DNA of 64,000 bases from an uncultured Glaciecola sp. (GCA_947496235.1 CANMCE010000010.1:1-64000); one strand, 5' to 3'; shown: positions 45,676-56,337, counted from the stretch's first letter. Notes: generated from the sequence alone by a model not told the origin. Program-made: numbers and translations.

Positions 45676-46539
45676 ATGGATATCAAATCACTGCGTTTAT
45701 TCCAACATCTTGCTAACAGTTTGCATTTTTCTAAAACTGCAGAGGCACTCTTTGTTTCACCGCCGACTCTGTCACGCGTGATTTCCAGACTAGAAGATGA
45801 AACCAAAGCAACCTTATTTATTCGGAATAACAGGAGTGTGTCTTTGACCAGTGCAGGCAAGTTATTGTTACAATTTGCCGATCGTGTGTTGCCAGAATAT
45901 TCAGACTTACTACAACAACTAGACAGTCAAAATACCCGATTGTCTGGAGAACTCTCTTTATATTGTTCAGTTACAGCTAGTCAAACCTATTTACCGGCGA
46001 TGCTAGATCGGCTCAGAGATCAATATCCTCTTGTGGACATTAAATTAGAGACAGGAGATCACGCGTTGGCAGTTGACCATGTACTGAATCGCCAAGCGGA
46101 TTTGTCTATTGCGATACATACACCGGATTTTCCAGCCCATGTGCATTTTCAGCAAATTGATCGCGTGCCTCTAACGCTGATCGTGCCACGTAATCTGTTG
46201 ATAGATAGTGTGCAAGATATCGAATGGCACAAAACCAAAGTCATTATGCCTTCTCGAGGCCCTTCAAAGCGTATAGTGAATCACTGGTTTGCTGAACATA
46301 ATATTCGTCCAGATGTGTACGCCAAGGTATCAGGGAACGAGGCGATAGTGAGCATGGTGTCTTTAGGATTAGGCGTAGGTTTTGTGCCTAACTTGGTACT
46401 ACAAAATTCAGTGGTGCAAGATAAGGTAAAGCGGATCAATGTATCCACTATTGAATCTTATCGTTTAGGCATATGCTATTTAAAAGAAAGAGCCAGTGAG
46501 CCATTGTTACAATCCATGAGTCAGCTATTTGTAAGTTGA
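45676..46539 (+). CDS. ilvY: LysR-type activator of ilvC
   Basis: A 287-residue LysR regulator. The N-terminal winged helix is MDIKSLRLFQHLANSLHFSK-TAEALFVSPPTLSRVISRLE, close to E. coli IlvY, which shares the MDLRDLKxFLHLAESxHFGRSA-type start. Residues 90-287 form the periplasmic-binding-like effector domain. Divergent placement from ilvC supports the identification. Its 3' end overlaps the convergent comM gene by 19 bp. Confidence 0.93.
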   Translation: MDIKSLRLFQHLANSLHFSKTAEALFVSPPTLSRVISRLEDETKATLFIRNNRSVSLTSAGKLLLQFADRVLPEYSDLLQQLDSQNTRLSGELSLYCSVTASQTYLPAMLDRLRDQYPLVDIKLETGDHALAVDHVLNRQADLSIAIHTPDFPAHVHFQQIDRVPLTLIVPRNLLIDSVQDIEWHKTKVIMPSRGPSKRIVNHWFAEHNIRPDVYAKVSGNEAIVSMVSLGLGVGFVPNLVLQNSVVQDKVKRINVSTIESYRLGICYLKERASEPLLQSMSQLFVS

Positions 46540-48038
46540 TCTAACATTCGGTCAAAACTTCGGTAGGAAATAGCTTCTGCTAGGTGGGCCTGTTCAATAT
46601 TAGGTTTATTTGCAATATCCGCTATAGTGCGAGCGACTTTTAATATGCGGTGATAAGAGCGCATTGAGAGGCGAAGTTTATCCATGGCTAATTGAATAAA
46701 CTGTGTGCATTGTGAATCTAGCTGACAATGTATTTCCACTTCTTTAGGCCCTAACTGAGCATTCAATTTTGATTGTCGTTGCATCTGCATTTCAACTGCA
46801 TGGTTAATAACGATTTTGGCTTTTTCAGTGGTAATGGAAGGCAATTCCTGCTTGTTAATCACGCTTTTTAAAATATCGATCCTAGGCACATGCACTTGTA
46901 AATCAATGCGGTCTAACAAGGGTCCTGACAGTCGATTTAAATACCTTAAGGTTTGATCAGCGTTGCAACGTCCGTCATTTATATCACCTGTAGGACTTGG
47001 ATTCATAGCCGCTACTAACTGAAAATCAGCTGGGTAACTGACTTTGTGCTTTGCTCGAGACAGATGAATTTGCCCGGTTTCAAGTGGTTCTCTCAAAACA
47101 TCTAATACATGTCTGCCAAACTCTGGTAATTCATCTAAAAAGAGTACGCCTTTATGGGCGAGGGTAATTTCCCCTGGTACAGGATAACTGCCACCACCTA
47201 CGATAGCAGTTGCTGAACTAGAATGATGCGGCTGACGGAATGGGCGTCTTCGCCAATTGCTTACACTGACCTCATTACCCACCACAGAATTGATACTGGC
47301 AACAGTTAACGCATCCTTGTCATCTAAATCCGGTAACAGCCCAATAAGCCGACTGGCAAGCATACTTTTACCTGTTCCCGGTGGACCATATAACAAAAGA
47401 TTATGGCCTCCAGCGGCGGCTAATATTAGCGCGCGTTTGGCGACTTGTTGTTCTTTTACATCTGCTATATCGGGTAATAAAGGCCTTTGTTGTAATAGCT
47501 CGGGCACTTCCGCCAAGGGTAATTTTTGTTTAGCAGATAAATGCAAATACACTGACCATAAACTATCTGCACACAAGACTGAGGCTTCTTTTACTAAAGC
47601 CGCTTGCTCAGCGTTTTCAACCGGTAAGATCAAACTGCGATGGATTTTCATGGCGGCTACCGCCATAGGAAGTGCACCTTGAATGCTGCGCAGTTCACCA
47701 CTGAGCGCTAGCTCACCAACAAATTCAAATTCGTCTAGATTATTTACCGGAATTTGCTCACTGGCGGTTAAAATGCCAACTGCAATTGCTAGATCAAATC
47801 GCCCACCGCCTTTGGGTAAATCAGCTGGCGCTAGATTTACCGTGATACGTTTACTTGGAAATTCAAAACCAGAATTGATGATAGCGCTGCGCACACGATC
47901 CCGACTCTCTTTAACAGTGGTTTCTGGTAAACCGACCAACTGAAAACTGGGTATCCCATTTGATAAATGCACTTCTACTGTGACCTGAGGTGCTTGAATG
48001 CCAACATTTGCTCTTGTGTATATGGTGGATAATGCCAT
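46521..48038 (-). CDS. comM: Mg-chelatase-like AAA+ ATPase ComM/YifB
   Basis: A 505-residue protein with an N-terminal Lon-protease-like fold (MALSTIYTRANVGIQAPQVT, GLPETTVKESRDRVRSAI, ITVNLAPADLPKGGGRFDLA), an AAA+ module (Walker A YGPPGTGKSMLAS, Walker B VLFLDELPEF) and a C-terminal helical domain with the YHRILKVARTIADI motif. ComM is a hexameric helicase that promotes branch migration during natural transformation. Single gene. Confidence 0.93.
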   Translation of the reverse strand: MALSTIYTRANVGIQAPQVTVEVHLSNGIPSFQLVGLPETTVKESRDRVRSAIINSGFEFPSKRITVNLAPADLPKGGGRFDLAIAVGILTASEQIPVNNLDEFEFVGELALSGELRSIQGALPMAVAAMKIHRSLILPVENAEQAALVKEASVLCADSLWSVYLHLSAKQKLPLAEVPELLQQRPLLPDIADVKEQQVAKRALILAAAGGHNLLLYGPPGTGKSMLASRLIGLLPDLDDKDALTVASINSVVGNEVSVSNWRRRPFRQPHHSSSATAIVGGGSYPVPGEITLAHKGVLFLDELPEFGRHVLDVLREPLETGQIHLSRAKHKVSYPADFQLVAAMNPSPTGDINDGRCNADQTLRYLNRLSGPLLDRIDLQVHVPRIDILKSVINKQELPSITTEKAKIVINHAVEMQMQRQSKLNAQLGPKEVEIHCQLDSQCTQFIQLAMDKLRLSMRSYHRILKVARTIADIANKPNIEQAHLAEAISYRSFDRMLDQLTNS

Positions 48039-48448
48039 TCGTCTTTTTGACCGTCCCTAGCCAATAAAAAATCCATATTTCCAATTTTTATTGATTTGCT
48101 CAACTGGCTCTTAGTGCAGGTGTTGCTAGACTTGGATTATTTCACTTTATGGAATATTAAGTTTTAAACATTGCAGTTTCAAAATCATTGAGCTTTCTAT
48201 ATCATGCAGCCATGATGCTCTTGGCTGTCACATTCAAGTATAAGCGTGGAGTATTGGTTACAAATTTCGTCAGATAATGCTGACATTTTGGGAAGTTTGT
48301 TGCTTTAGATTAAATAAGATCACATCTGTGATGCTCTGTATCTTTTATTCAGACCAATTTCTGTGATAATAGCGCCACTAAAATTCACTATACTTAGTGA
48401 CGATTTTTAAACTAATCCAAACATCCAGACAGAATTTAAGGAATAACG
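48039..48448. other. 410-bp region upstream of ilvE
   Basis: No gene is seen. I looked for an ilvL-type leader peptide rich in Ile/Val/Leu codons followed by an attenuator hairpin and found neither. A TATACT at 48389-48394 is the best -10 for ilvEDA; the -35 is weak. AAGGA precedes the ilvE ATG. Confidence 0.5.
48389..48394 (+). promoter_or_regulatory. Probable -10 element of ilvEDA
   Basis: TATACT, 55 bp before the ilvE start; no good -35 at 16-18 bp, so activation by a regulator is possible. Confidence 0.35.
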
Positions 48449-49381
48449 ATGGCTAAACAACCGGCTGAACTCATTTGGTTTAATGGTGAAATTATTCCTT
48501 GGCAAGATGCCAAGGTTCATGTGATGACACATGCAATACATTATGGGTCTTCGGTCTTTGAAGGTATTCGTGCATACAATACGCCAGATAAAGGTACTTG
48601 TGTATTTCGTTTAGAAGAACACAACCGCCGTTTGTTTGATTCGGCCAAAATCTATCGTATGACCATTCCTTATACTTTTGAGGAAGTTAATCAAGCCACC
48701 ATTGATATTATCGCGCAAAACAAACTTAAGTCCGCTTATATTCGCCCAATTGCCTACTATGGAGATATTGGCATGGGATTACAGGTGCCTTTTGGTCAAG
48801 AAACTGAATTGACCATTGCCGCTTTTGAATGGGGCGCTTATTTGGGTGAAGAAGCACTAAAAAATGGTGTGGATGCAGGCATTTCTTCTTGGAATCGTTT
48901 AGCGGCAAATACTATGCCTACGGGTGCTAAAGCTGGAGGTAACTACTTATCTTCTCAACTTATTTCCATGGAAGCACGTCGCCATGGTTATGGTGAAGGT
49001 ATTGCACTAGATGTTAACGGTTTTGTGAGTGAAGGCGCGGGTGAAAATATCTTTATTATCCGTGATGGTATTGTGTCTACAACGCCAAAAACCGCCGCTA
49101 TTTTGCCAGGGATCACGCGTGATACTGTGATTACTTTGCTAAAAGAAATGGGTTATCAAATCCGTGAAGAAAATATTCCTCGTGAAGCTATGTATCTAGC
49201 GGACGAAATCTTCATGTGTGGCACAGCGGCTGAAGTTACACCGGTGCGCAGTGTTGACGGCATCAAAGTAGGTTGTGGTAGCCGTGGACCTATCACAGAA
49301 AAAGTACAAGACATGTTCTTTGGACTATTTAATGGTTCAACAGAAGATAAATGGGGTTGGTTAACACCCGTTTATAAATAA
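48449..49381 (+). CDS. ilvE: Branched-chain amino acid aminotransferase
   Basis: A 310-residue fold-type IV PLP enzyme. WFNGEIIPWQDAKVHVMTHA, HYGSSVFEGIRAY, FRLEEHNRRLFDSAKI, the PLP-Lys region GAKAGGNYLSSQL, and DEIFMCGTAAEVTPVRSVDG match E. coli IlvE throughout. It performs the last step in Ile, Val and Leu synthesis. First gene of ilvE-ilvD-ilvA; ilvD begins 15 bp later. There is no ilvGM upstream, unlike the enteric operon. Confidence 0.96.
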   Translation: MAKQPAELIWFNGEIIPWQDAKVHVMTHAIHYGSSVFEGIRAYNTPDKGTCVFRLEEHNRRLFDSAKIYRMTIPYTFEEVNQATIDIIAQNKLKSAYIRPIAYYGDIGMGLQVPFGQETELTIAAFEWGAYLGEEALKNGVDAGISSWNRLAANTMPTGAKAGGNYLSSQLISMEARRHGYGEGIALDVNGFVSEGAGENIFIIRDGIVSTTPKTAAILPGITRDTVITLLKEMGYQIREENIPREAMYLADEIFMCGTAAEVTPVRSVDGIKVGCGSRGPITEKVQDMFFGLFNGSTEDKWGWLTPVYK

Positions 49382-49396
49382 GATTAGGAGTTAGCA

Positions 49397-51244
49397 ATGC
49401 CAAAATTACGTTCAGCAACAACCACTCATGGCCGCAATATGGCCGGCGCCAGAGCATTATGGCGCGCAACAGGAATGAAAGACGGTGATTTTGGCAAGCC
49501 CATTATTGCAATTGCAAACTCATTTACTCAATTCGTTCCAGGACATGTGCATTTAAAAGATCTTGGGCAATTGGTGGCATCCAGTATTGAAAAAGCGGGT
49601 GCAGTTGCAAAAGAATTCAATACTATAGCGGTGGACGATGGTATCGCTATGGGCCATGCAGGCATGTTGTACAGTTTGCCGTCAAGAGAAGTTATTGCTG
49701 ACGCAGTAGAATACATGGTCAATGCCCATTGCGCTGACGCTTTGGTGTGTATTTCAAATTGCGACAAAATTACCCCAGGAATGTTAATGGCGGCGATGCG
49801 CTTGAACATCCCAGTGGTGTTTGTCTCTGGTGGACCAATGGAAGCCGGTAAAACTAAGCTTTCTGATCAAATCATCAAACTAGATTTGGTGGATGCCATG
49901 GTTGCTGCTGCTGATACTTCTGTAAGCAATGAAGATACAGACCAAATTGAACGTTCTGCTTGCCCAACCTGTGGTTCTTGTTCAGGTATGTTCACCGCAA
50001 ATTCCATGAACTGTTTAACTGAAGCTTTGGGGTTATCATTACCGGGCAACGGATCTACGCTAGCCACACACAAAGATCGCGAAAGTTTGTTCCTTAAAGC
50101 TGGCGAAGTCATCGTTGATCTTTGTAAACGTTGGTATGGCGATGATGATGCTTCTGCCTTGCCGCGTAACATTGCAAACTTTAATGCGTTTGAAAATGCT
50201 ATGAGTTTGGACATCGCCATGGGCGGTTCAACCAATACTATCTTGCATTTATTGGCAGCTGCAGTTGAAGGTGAAGTTGATTTTAGTATGCAGGACATTG
50301 ATAGATTGTCCCGCAAAGTACCGCATTTATGTAAAGTTGCACCCGCAACGCCCCAGTATCATATGGAAGATGTGCATAGAGCTGGTGGTGTAATGGGTAT
50401 TTTGAATGAATTAAACAAAGCTGGTTTATTACACGGCGGTGCTGCGCATATTTTAGGAAAATCCCTCGAAGAGGTTATCGCACAGTGGGATGTCACCAAT
50501 ACCGATAATCAACATGCGAGAGATTTTTATCGCGCAGGCCCTGCGGGCATCCGCACTACCCAAGCGTTCAGCCAAGATTGTCGTTACCCTACGGTGGATG
50601 ACGATAGAGAAAAAGGCTGCATTCGAGAACAGCAACATGCTTACAGCCAAGATGGCGGATTAGCCGTGCTTTACGGTAATTTGGCAGAAAACGGTTGTAT
50701 TGTAAAAACTGCTGGCGTAGATGAATCTATTCTCAAATTCAGTGGACCGGCGCGCGTGTATGAAAGTCAGGATGCAGCGGTTGAAGGCATCTTAAATGAC
50801 CAAGTACAGGCTGGAGAAGTGGTCGTTATTCGCTATGAAGGACCAAAAGGTGGTCCGGGTATGCAAGAAATGCTGTATCCCACGTCGTATTTAAAATCAA
50901 AGGGATTAGGTAAGGCTTGTGCGTTAATTACGGATGGAAGATTTTCTGGTGGAACTAGTGGACTTTCCATTGGTCATTGTTCACCTGAAGCTGCTAGCGG
51001 CGGTGGCATCGCATTTGTTGAAGATGGCGATACTATTCAAATTGATATTCCAAACCGAAAAATTCATTTGGATATTTCCGAACAAGAATTTGCCAAGCGC
51101 CAGCAAGAGATGCAACAAAGTGCTAATCCGTTTAAGCCTAAAAATCGTCAGCGAGAAGTGTCTACTGCATTGAAAGTATTTGCCATGATGGCAACCAGTG
51201 CGGATAAAGGTGCTGTACGCGATCCATCAAAGATACAATATTAA
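49397..51244 (+). CDS. ilvD: Dihydroxy-acid dehydratase
   Basis: A 615-residue IlvD. Iron-sulfur ligands are visible in [12 protein letters not shown] and [32 protein letters not shown] and [16 protein letters not shown] are further signature segments. It dehydrates dihydroxy acids to keto acids in Ile and Val synthesis; its cluster is oxygen-sensitive. Its stop codon overlaps the ilvA start by one base (TAATG), so the two are coupled. Confidence 0.97.
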   Translation: MPKLRSATTTHGRNMAGARALWRATGMKDGDFGKPIIAIANSFTQFVPGHVHLKDLGQLVASSIEKAGAVAKEFNTIAVDDGIAMGHAGMLYSLPSREVIADAVEYMVNAHCADALVCISNCDKITPGMLMAAMRLNIPVVFVSGGPMEAGKTKLSDQIIKLDLVDAMVAAADTSVSNEDTDQIERSACPTCGSCSGMFTANSMNCLTEALGLSLPGNGSTLATHKDRESLFLKAGEVIVDLCKRWYGDDDASALPRNIANFNAFENAMSLDIAMGGSTNTILHLLAAAVEGEVDFSMQDIDRLSRKVPHLCKVAPATPQYHMEDVHRAGGVMGILNELNKAGLLHGGAAHILGKSLEEVIAQWDVTNTDNQHARDFYRAGPAGIRTTQAFSQDCRYPTVDDDREKGCIREQQHAYSQDGGLAVLYGNLAENGCIVKTAGVDESILKFSGPARVYESQDAAVEGILNDQVQAGEVVVIRYEGPKGGPGMQEMLYPTSYLKSKGLGKACALITDGRFSGGTSGLSIGHCSPEAASGGGIAFVEDGDTIQIDIPNRKIHLDISEQEFAKRQQEMQQSANPFKPKNRQREVSTALKVFAMMATSADKGAVRDPSKIQY

Positions 51245-52776
51245 TGATACAGAACCAGTTAGAATATCTCGTTAAAATATTACAGGCGCCTATTTATGAG
51301 GCGGCTGTGATGTCTGATTTGGTTAACATGTCGAGGTTTTCCAATCAAATCGGTAATCAGGTTTTCTTAAAAAGAGAAGATCAACAACCGGTTAAGTCGT
51401 TTAAATTACGTGGTGCTTATAACTGTATTGCACAGTTGACCGATGAACAAAAGGCGAAGGGAGTGGTAACCGCATCTGCCGGCAATCACGCTCAAGGTGT
51501 CGCATATTCTGCCAATGCCATGAAAATCAATGCAGTGATTGTGATGCCAGAAACCACACCTGATATTAAGGTGGAAGCTGTGCGTCAATTCGGTGGTGAA
51601 TATGTCACCGTAATTCAACACGGCACCAGTTTTGATCAAGCCAGTGATGAAGCAAGATCTCAGTGCGCGAAATTCGGCTACACTATGATCCCACCTTTTG
51701 ATCATCCTGACGTTATTGCCGGACAGGGCACCATAGGTAAAGAAATATTAGAGCAACAAGGTGATCTTGATTACTTGTTTGTTGCCGTTGGTGGTGGTGG
51801 ACTTGCCGCCGGCATCGCGGTTTATGTAAAACAAATTAACCCGAATATTCGCATCATTGCGGTAGAGTCAGATGAATCAGCTTGTTTACAAGCGGCGATG
51901 CAAGCTGGCGAACCTGTGACCTTGCCTAGCGTCGGCATATTTGCTGATGGTGTTGCGGTCAAGACCATAGGAACAGAACCTTTTAGACTGTGCCAGCAAT
52001 ATGTGGATGAAGTAGTTACGGTTACCAATGATGAAATTTGCGCGGCTATCAAAGATATTTTCGATGATACCCGTGTGATTGCTGAACCAGCCGGTGCACT
52101 TTCGGTCGCCGCCATGCGCAAGTATTGTGAGCAACATCAGCTCAAAGATAAGAAAATCGCCGGTATCTTATGTGGCGCTAATATCAACTTCCATACTCTT
52201 AGATACGTGTCAGAACGTTGTGAGTTGGGCGAGCAAAAAGAAGCTGTATTCGCGGTGAAAATCCCCGAAATAAAGGGTGCTTTCAAAGACTTTTGTTCTC
52301 GTCTTGGCGGCATTGTGATTACCGAATTTAATTATCGTTATTCAAGTACCGAAGAAGCGCATATCTTTGTGGGAGTTAAGCTCAAAGAGGGTCGTGCCGA
52401 GTTAAGCCGGTTAATGGACAATTTAAATGAAGCTGGCTATACCTGTTTCGATTTATCCAATAATGAGCTGGCTAAACTACATGTACGACACATGGTTGGC
52501 GGTCGTCCAGTGACCAAAGTAAAAGAAAGTATCTATTCTTTCTCATTCCCAGAATACCCTGGTGCGTTAATGCGATTTTTAACCACCTTGGGCGAACAAT
52601 GGAATATCACTCTATTCCATTATCGCAATCATGGGGCAGCACAAGGTTTGGTGTTGGCTGGCTTTGAGGTTACAGACGAACAACGGCCGTTGTTTGAACA
52701 ACATCTTAGTGCATTAGATTATGCAGCCCAAGAACATACAGACGACCCAGCGTATAAATTCTTTTTGGCTAAATAA
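51244..52776 (+). CDS. ilvA: Threonine deaminase, biosynthetic
   Basis: A 510-residue PLP enzyme making 2-ketobutyrate from threonine, the first step specific to isoleucine. Lys54 in VKSFKLRGAYN is the PLP lysine; VGGGGLAAGIA is the phosphate-binding Gly loop. Residues about 330-510 carry two ACT-like regulatory domains (FAVKIPEIKGAFKDFC, YSFSFPEYPGALMRFL), so isoleucine inhibition and valine activation are expected. Last gene of the operon, followed by a strong terminator. Confidence 0.96.
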   Translation: MIQNQLEYLVKILQAPIYEAAVMSDLVNMSRFSNQIGNQVFLKREDQQPVKSFKLRGAYNCIAQLTDEQKAKGVVTASAGNHAQGVAYSANAMKINAVIVMPETTPDIKVEAVRQFGGEYVTVIQHGTSFDQASDEARSQCAKFGYTMIPPFDHPDVIAGQGTIGKEILEQQGDLDYLFVAVGGGGLAAGIAVYVKQINPNIRIIAVESDESACLQAAMQAGEPVTLPSVGIFADGVAVKTIGTEPFRLCQQYVDEVVTVTNDEICAAIKDIFDDTRVIAEPAGALSVAAMRKYCEQHQLKDKKIAGILCGANINFHTLRYVSERCELGEQKEAVFAVKIPEIKGAFKDFCSRLGGIVITEFNYRYSSTEEAHIFVGVKLKEGRAELSRLMDNLNEAGYTCFDLSNNELAKLHVRHMVGGRPVTKVKESIYSFSFPEYPGALMRFLTTLGEQWNITLFHYRNHGAAQGLVLAGFEVTDEQRPLFEQHLSALDYAAQEHTDDPAYKFFLAK

Positions 52777-52793
52777 CGTAACCAAAAATTACC

Positions 52794-52822
52794 AAAAGCG
52801 CGCTATTTAGCGCGCTTTTTTT
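52794..52822. terminator. Bidirectional terminator between ilvA and plsB
   Basis: AAAAGCGCGC and GCGCGCTTTT arms around TATTTA, with T-runs in both reading directions. It ends the ilvEDA transcript and probably the convergent plsB transcript. Confidence 0.85.
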
Positions 52823-52826
52823 ATGA

Positions 52827-55259
52827 CTACATTTGCTCTAGATGCTGCACAATTTCTGGCCATACCAAGGGCATTATAACTTGTTTTAGACTGATTGAGT
52901 TATCTGAAAATGCCAAGGTGCCGTCTGCTTGGCTATCGAGTAAATTGTTATCTTTTAAAGCATTCACAAAGGTACTGAGCACATTCTTGTCATAAAATTC
53001 TGGGGATTTTAAACCATATAGCGATGACAGGCGTTCAGCCACAGTTACAGCTTGGCGTTCTAATTGAGCGCGACCTATGGATTTTTCGTTTTCCAACACA
53101 CTTAAAACAACAGCATACCGCTGCCAAGTTTCTTGCATAGTGCGGCTTAGTAGCCATGCAGGATTGAACAAATGACTGGAAGTGTCTGGAGGTGATAAAT
53201 ACTTACCCGCCTGCACCAATAATCCGCGTTCTTTAAAGTATTGAATTAATGATTCGGCGTATTCAATCGCTTCCTCTTGAGTTTGATGCATAAAAAACTC
53301 ACGCTTCAACAGAGGGAAAAGTTGTTCAACAGTATGCAGAATCTGTTTGCGTTCAATCCTTTTATGCACAAAAGCCACTGCCATAATCAAACTGGCGATA
53401 CTGAACATGTGAATTATGTTGTTTCGATAAAATGTTAGCAACACCGCCGCGCCTTCTTTTGGTGATACCATGGTGCCGTATTTGTCCTGAGTTTGTTGAA
53501 ATCTATTTAAGGCAAGCGTGCGATTGACTAGAGCATCAGCGGTTTCGTCGGGTAGTGTTGCATCCTTACTATATGGCACGGCTTCAAACATCTTTAAAAA
53601 TTCCGCAATCGCGTCTTTAAGTTCCCGTTTACTGGCCACATGAGTTTTTGAGCTCAATAAGCATAAGGCCACTATGGCGGTGCCGTTTATGGCTGAAGCT
53701 TTATTGATGCGGGTCATCACCTGATTAGCCAAGCTGTTCACTGCAGGCGTTAACCACTGAGGTTTTTTATCCTTTTGCTGAGACTGAGCGCGCCAATCCG
53801 GCACAGCTCCGTCTAAAAATTGGCTCAATTGAATAGGAGCACCAAAGTTTACAAACCCATGGCCATAGTTTTTTAATTTGCGGATGGCAGAAAACACCTG
53901 AGCAGGAGATTCTTTCTTTTTCGACTTACCCGTCAGCTCTTTCATGTAGCTTTTCACTTCCATGACATGCTCATAACCAATATACACTGGTACAATTGAC
54001 ACCGGGCGGTTAATTCCTTTGGTCATGGCTTGAATCGTCATTGCTAACATGCCTGTTTTTGGCGGAAGCAAACGTCCCGTTCTGCTTCTTCCGCCTTCAG
54101 GAAAATATTTAACTGAATACCCTTTATTGAAAAGTAATTCTAAATATTCTCTAAAAACTGCGGTGTAAACTTTATTCCCACCAAAGCTTCGACGTAAGAA
54201 AAAGGCGCCGCTTTTACGGAAAATTGGACCTGCTGGCCAAAAGTTTAAGTTTATACCCGCAGCAATGTGGGGCGTTACTAAGCCTTCATGATAAATGACA
54301 TAGGTTAGTAACAAGTAATCCATATGACTTCTGTGGCAGGGTACATAAATAATTTCATGCCCATTTTTGGCCAATTCACGCACGCGTTCTGCGTGTCCTA
54401 CATCTATACCGTCGTAAATTTTGTTCCAAATACGGGTAAGAATTCTGTCACCAATGCGAATTAAGCCTTCGCGATAATCTGCAGCAATTTCATCTATATA
54501 AGCACGAGCATCTTTTCGGGCTTTTTCAGTAGAAATACCTTTTTGGCTGACTTCTTCTGCCATGGCAGCCTTAACAGACTCTGAGCCCAAAATTGAATTA
54601 TACAGGGTTTGTCTTTCTAATAAGGTGGGCCCGCTTAAGGTTTGACGTTTACGTTGAAAATGTGTGCGTGCAACGCGCACAAGTTTTTGTGCAATCTGTT
54701 TATCACTACCATGTAAGTCAGCGAGTTGTCGTGTCGATACCGCCTGAGAATAACTGACAAAATTATCCCGGCCGAAAAATATCACTATCATGGCTTTGCG
54801 CAGCCAGTTAGGCGAGGCTTTGCTAGCGAATAGCTGGGCAAATCCAGATTTTTCCTTTCCTGCAGAGCGTCCCCATGTAATAAACACAGGCACAACTTGA
54901 AAATCTAAATCTTTTTGTTCCCGATGAAGATGAAATAATTCAGTTAAGATATCTTCAATTGCAGTGGGTTTTACTTTACGGGTTAAAATACTTTGAGGGC
55001 GTTCAAGAAAAAAACGCCTTTTGGTTTGATAACCGCCAATATCTACTACGTCTTGAGGATCAGGTAACCCCAATTGTTTTACTGACTTAGATAAAGCGAT
55101 CTGATCAGTAAACGACTCTGTTTGCAGTAAATATAGAATAGGTTTGGATTTGTCGATGCCCAGTTCTTTTTCGACATCTGCCGGTACACTTTTTACTGAC
55201 ACTAGCCAGCTGATTGGCTTTTCCAACAGCCATCGAAGCGCAGCTCGAATAGGGTTCAT
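52827..55259 (-). CDS. plsB: Glycerol-3-phosphate acyltransferase
   Basis: An 810-residue PlsB. The acyltransferase core has the H-x4-D motif at His309-Asp314 (VPCHRSHMDYLLL), GAFFLRRSFGGNKVY (motif II), YFPEGGRSRTGRLLPPKTGM (motif III) and RPVSIVPVYIGYE (motif IV). It acylates glycerol 3-phosphate at sn-1 at the inner membrane, the first step of phospholipid synthesis. Length is normal. Divergent from lexA, the usual gammaproteobacterial neighbour. Confidence 0.96.
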   Translation of the reverse strand: MNPIRAALRWLLEKPISWLVSVKSVPADVEKELGIDKSKPILYLLQTESFTDQIALSKSVKQLGLPDPQDVVDIGGYQTKRRFFLERPQSILTRKVKPTAIEDILTELFHLHREQKDLDFQVVPVFITWGRSAGKEKSGFAQLFASKASPNWLRKAMIVIFFGRDNFVSYSQAVSTRQLADLHGSDKQIAQKLVRVARTHFQRKRQTLSGPTLLERQTLYNSILGSESVKAAMAEEVSQKGISTEKARKDARAYIDEIAADYREGLIRIGDRILTRIWNKIYDGIDVGHAERVRELAKNGHEIIYVPCHRSHMDYLLLTYVIYHEGLVTPHIAAGINLNFWPAGPIFRKSGAFFLRRSFGGNKVYTAVFREYLELLFNKGYSVKYFPEGGRSRTGRLLPPKTGMLAMTIQAMTKGINRPVSIVPVYIGYEHVMEVKSYMKELTGKSKKKESPAQVFSAIRKLKNYGHGFVNFGAPIQLSQFLDGAVPDWRAQSQQKDKKPQWLTPAVNSLANQVMTRINKASAINGTAIVALCLLSSKTHVASKRELKDAIAEFLKMFEAVPYSKDATLPDETADALVNRTLALNRFQQTQDKYGTMVSPKEGAAVLLTFYRNNIIHMFSIASLIMAVAFVHKRIERKQILHTVEQLFPLLKREFFMHQTQEEAIEYAESLIQYFKERGLLVQAGKYLSPPDTSSHLFNPAWLLSRTMQETWQRYAVVLSVLENEKSIGRAQLERQAVTVAERLSSLYGLKSPEFYDKNVLSTFVNALKDNNLLDSQADGTLAFSDNSISLKQVIMPLVWPEIVQHLEQM

Positions 55260-55409
55260 GTTTGCTCCATCACAAATTTCTAAAACGATCCTACCATGTA
55301 GTTATTTACTTACCCTAATACTAGATGGCTTAGTAGTAGACCGTTGTTTATTCTTAGTCGTTCATTATAAACCAAATTTTTTACAAGCTAAGCTTTTGAT
55401 TATCAACAG

Positions 55410-55463
55410 TTGCGTTTTAATTCACATTGGTTATACTGCTCACATAACTGTATAGAAAAACAG
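55410..55463 (+). promoter_or_regulatory. lexA promoter and SOS box
   Basis: TTGCGT (55410-55415), 16-bp spacer, TATACT (55432-55437) form the promoter. CTGT-ATAGAAAA-ACAG (55448-55463) is a full LexA box overlapping the expected transcription start and ending 7 bp before the lexA ATG. LexA binding here would block its own transcription. Only one box is seen, whereas E. coli lexA has two. Confidence 0.85.
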
Positions 55464-55470
55464 GCTGTTT

Positions 55471-56091
55471 ATGCGTCCACTAACTCAACGACAACAGGAA
55501 GTACTCGATCTTATCAAGAGCACTATGCTCGATACTGGTATGCCACCAACGCGCGCAGAAATTGCAAGGCAATTGGGGTTCAAGTCGGCAAATGCTGCTG
55601 AGGAGCACTTAAAAGCCTTGGCTAAAAAGGGGGTAATTGACATTTTACCCGGAACTTCCCGTGGGATTAAACTGAATTGCGCATTAGATGATGAAGTTGA
55701 AGAAGGCTTGCCTTTGATTGGTAAAGTAGCGGCCGGTGAGCCCATTCTAGCGCAAGAGCATGTGGAATCTCACTATAAAGTTGATCCCGCTATGTTCCAT
55801 CCCAATGCTGATTACTTGTTGCGCGTACAGGGAGAAAGTATGAAAAACATCGGCATTATGGATGGTGACTTATTGGCTGTGCATAAAACTAAGGATGTAC
55901 GCAATGGGCAGGTGGTAGTTGCCCGAGTGGACGAAGATGTTACTGTGAAACGCTTAATCCAGAAAGGCTCTCAAGTCATATTGGAAGCGGAAAACGATGA
56001 CTTTGCTCCGATCAAGGTTGATCTAGCTTCACAATTTTTCACTATTGAAGGACTTGCAGTTGGTGTAATTCGCGATTCCAATAACTTCTAA
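55471..56091 (+). CDS. lexA: SOS repressor LexA
   Basis: A 206-residue LexA. The N-terminal winged helix ([40 protein letters not shown]) is followed by the self-cleavage site Ala88-Gly89 (GKVAAGEP) and the catalytic Ser123 (GESMKNIGI) and Lys160 (VTVKRL). Activated RecA triggers cleavage and SOS induction. The ribosome binding site is weak (CAGG), lying within the end of the SOS box. A terminator follows. Confidence 0.97.
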   Translation: MRPLTQRQQEVLDLIKSTMLDTGMPPTRAEIARQLGFKSANAAEEHLKALAKKGVIDILPGTSRGIKLNCALDDEVEEGLPLIGKVAAGEPILAQEHVESHYKVDPAMFHPNADYLLRVQGESMKNIGIMDGDLLAVHKTKDVRNGQVVVARVDEDVTVKRLIQKGSQVILEAENDDFAPIKVDLASQFFTIEGLAVGVIRDSNNF

Positions 56092-56112
56092 AAATTTTAA
56101 ACAAAAATTAAC

Positions 56113-56140
56113 AAAAAAGCGGCTTTAATGCCGCTTTTTT
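56113..56140 (+). terminator. Terminator after lexA
   Basis: AAAAAAGCGGC (56113-56123) / GCCGCTTTTTT (56130-56140) with a TTTAAT loop. Confidence 0.85.
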
Positions 56141-56337
56141 GTTCAAATCGGTCAAATAATAAACTGTAAATATAAAAAAACGCCAAATCTCACTACTTTT
56201 TTTAAAAAATCTCTTTACGCCAAGCTTTTATTGGTTAATCATTGTACACTTATTCACAATCTGATAACAAAAAACAAACGTGAATGTCGATTTCAGGAAA
56301 TTAGCATTGTTTTATGGATATCTCGGGGGAGAAAAGT

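Noticed and set aside
48039-48448. Possible ilvL-like leader peptide and attenuator
   Set aside because: No short frame rich in Ile/Val/Leu codons and no hairpin with a U-run close to ilvE.
50934-51173. 79-codon plus-strand frame inside ilvD
   Set aside because: Lies in another frame of a fully conserved ilvD; no independent signals.
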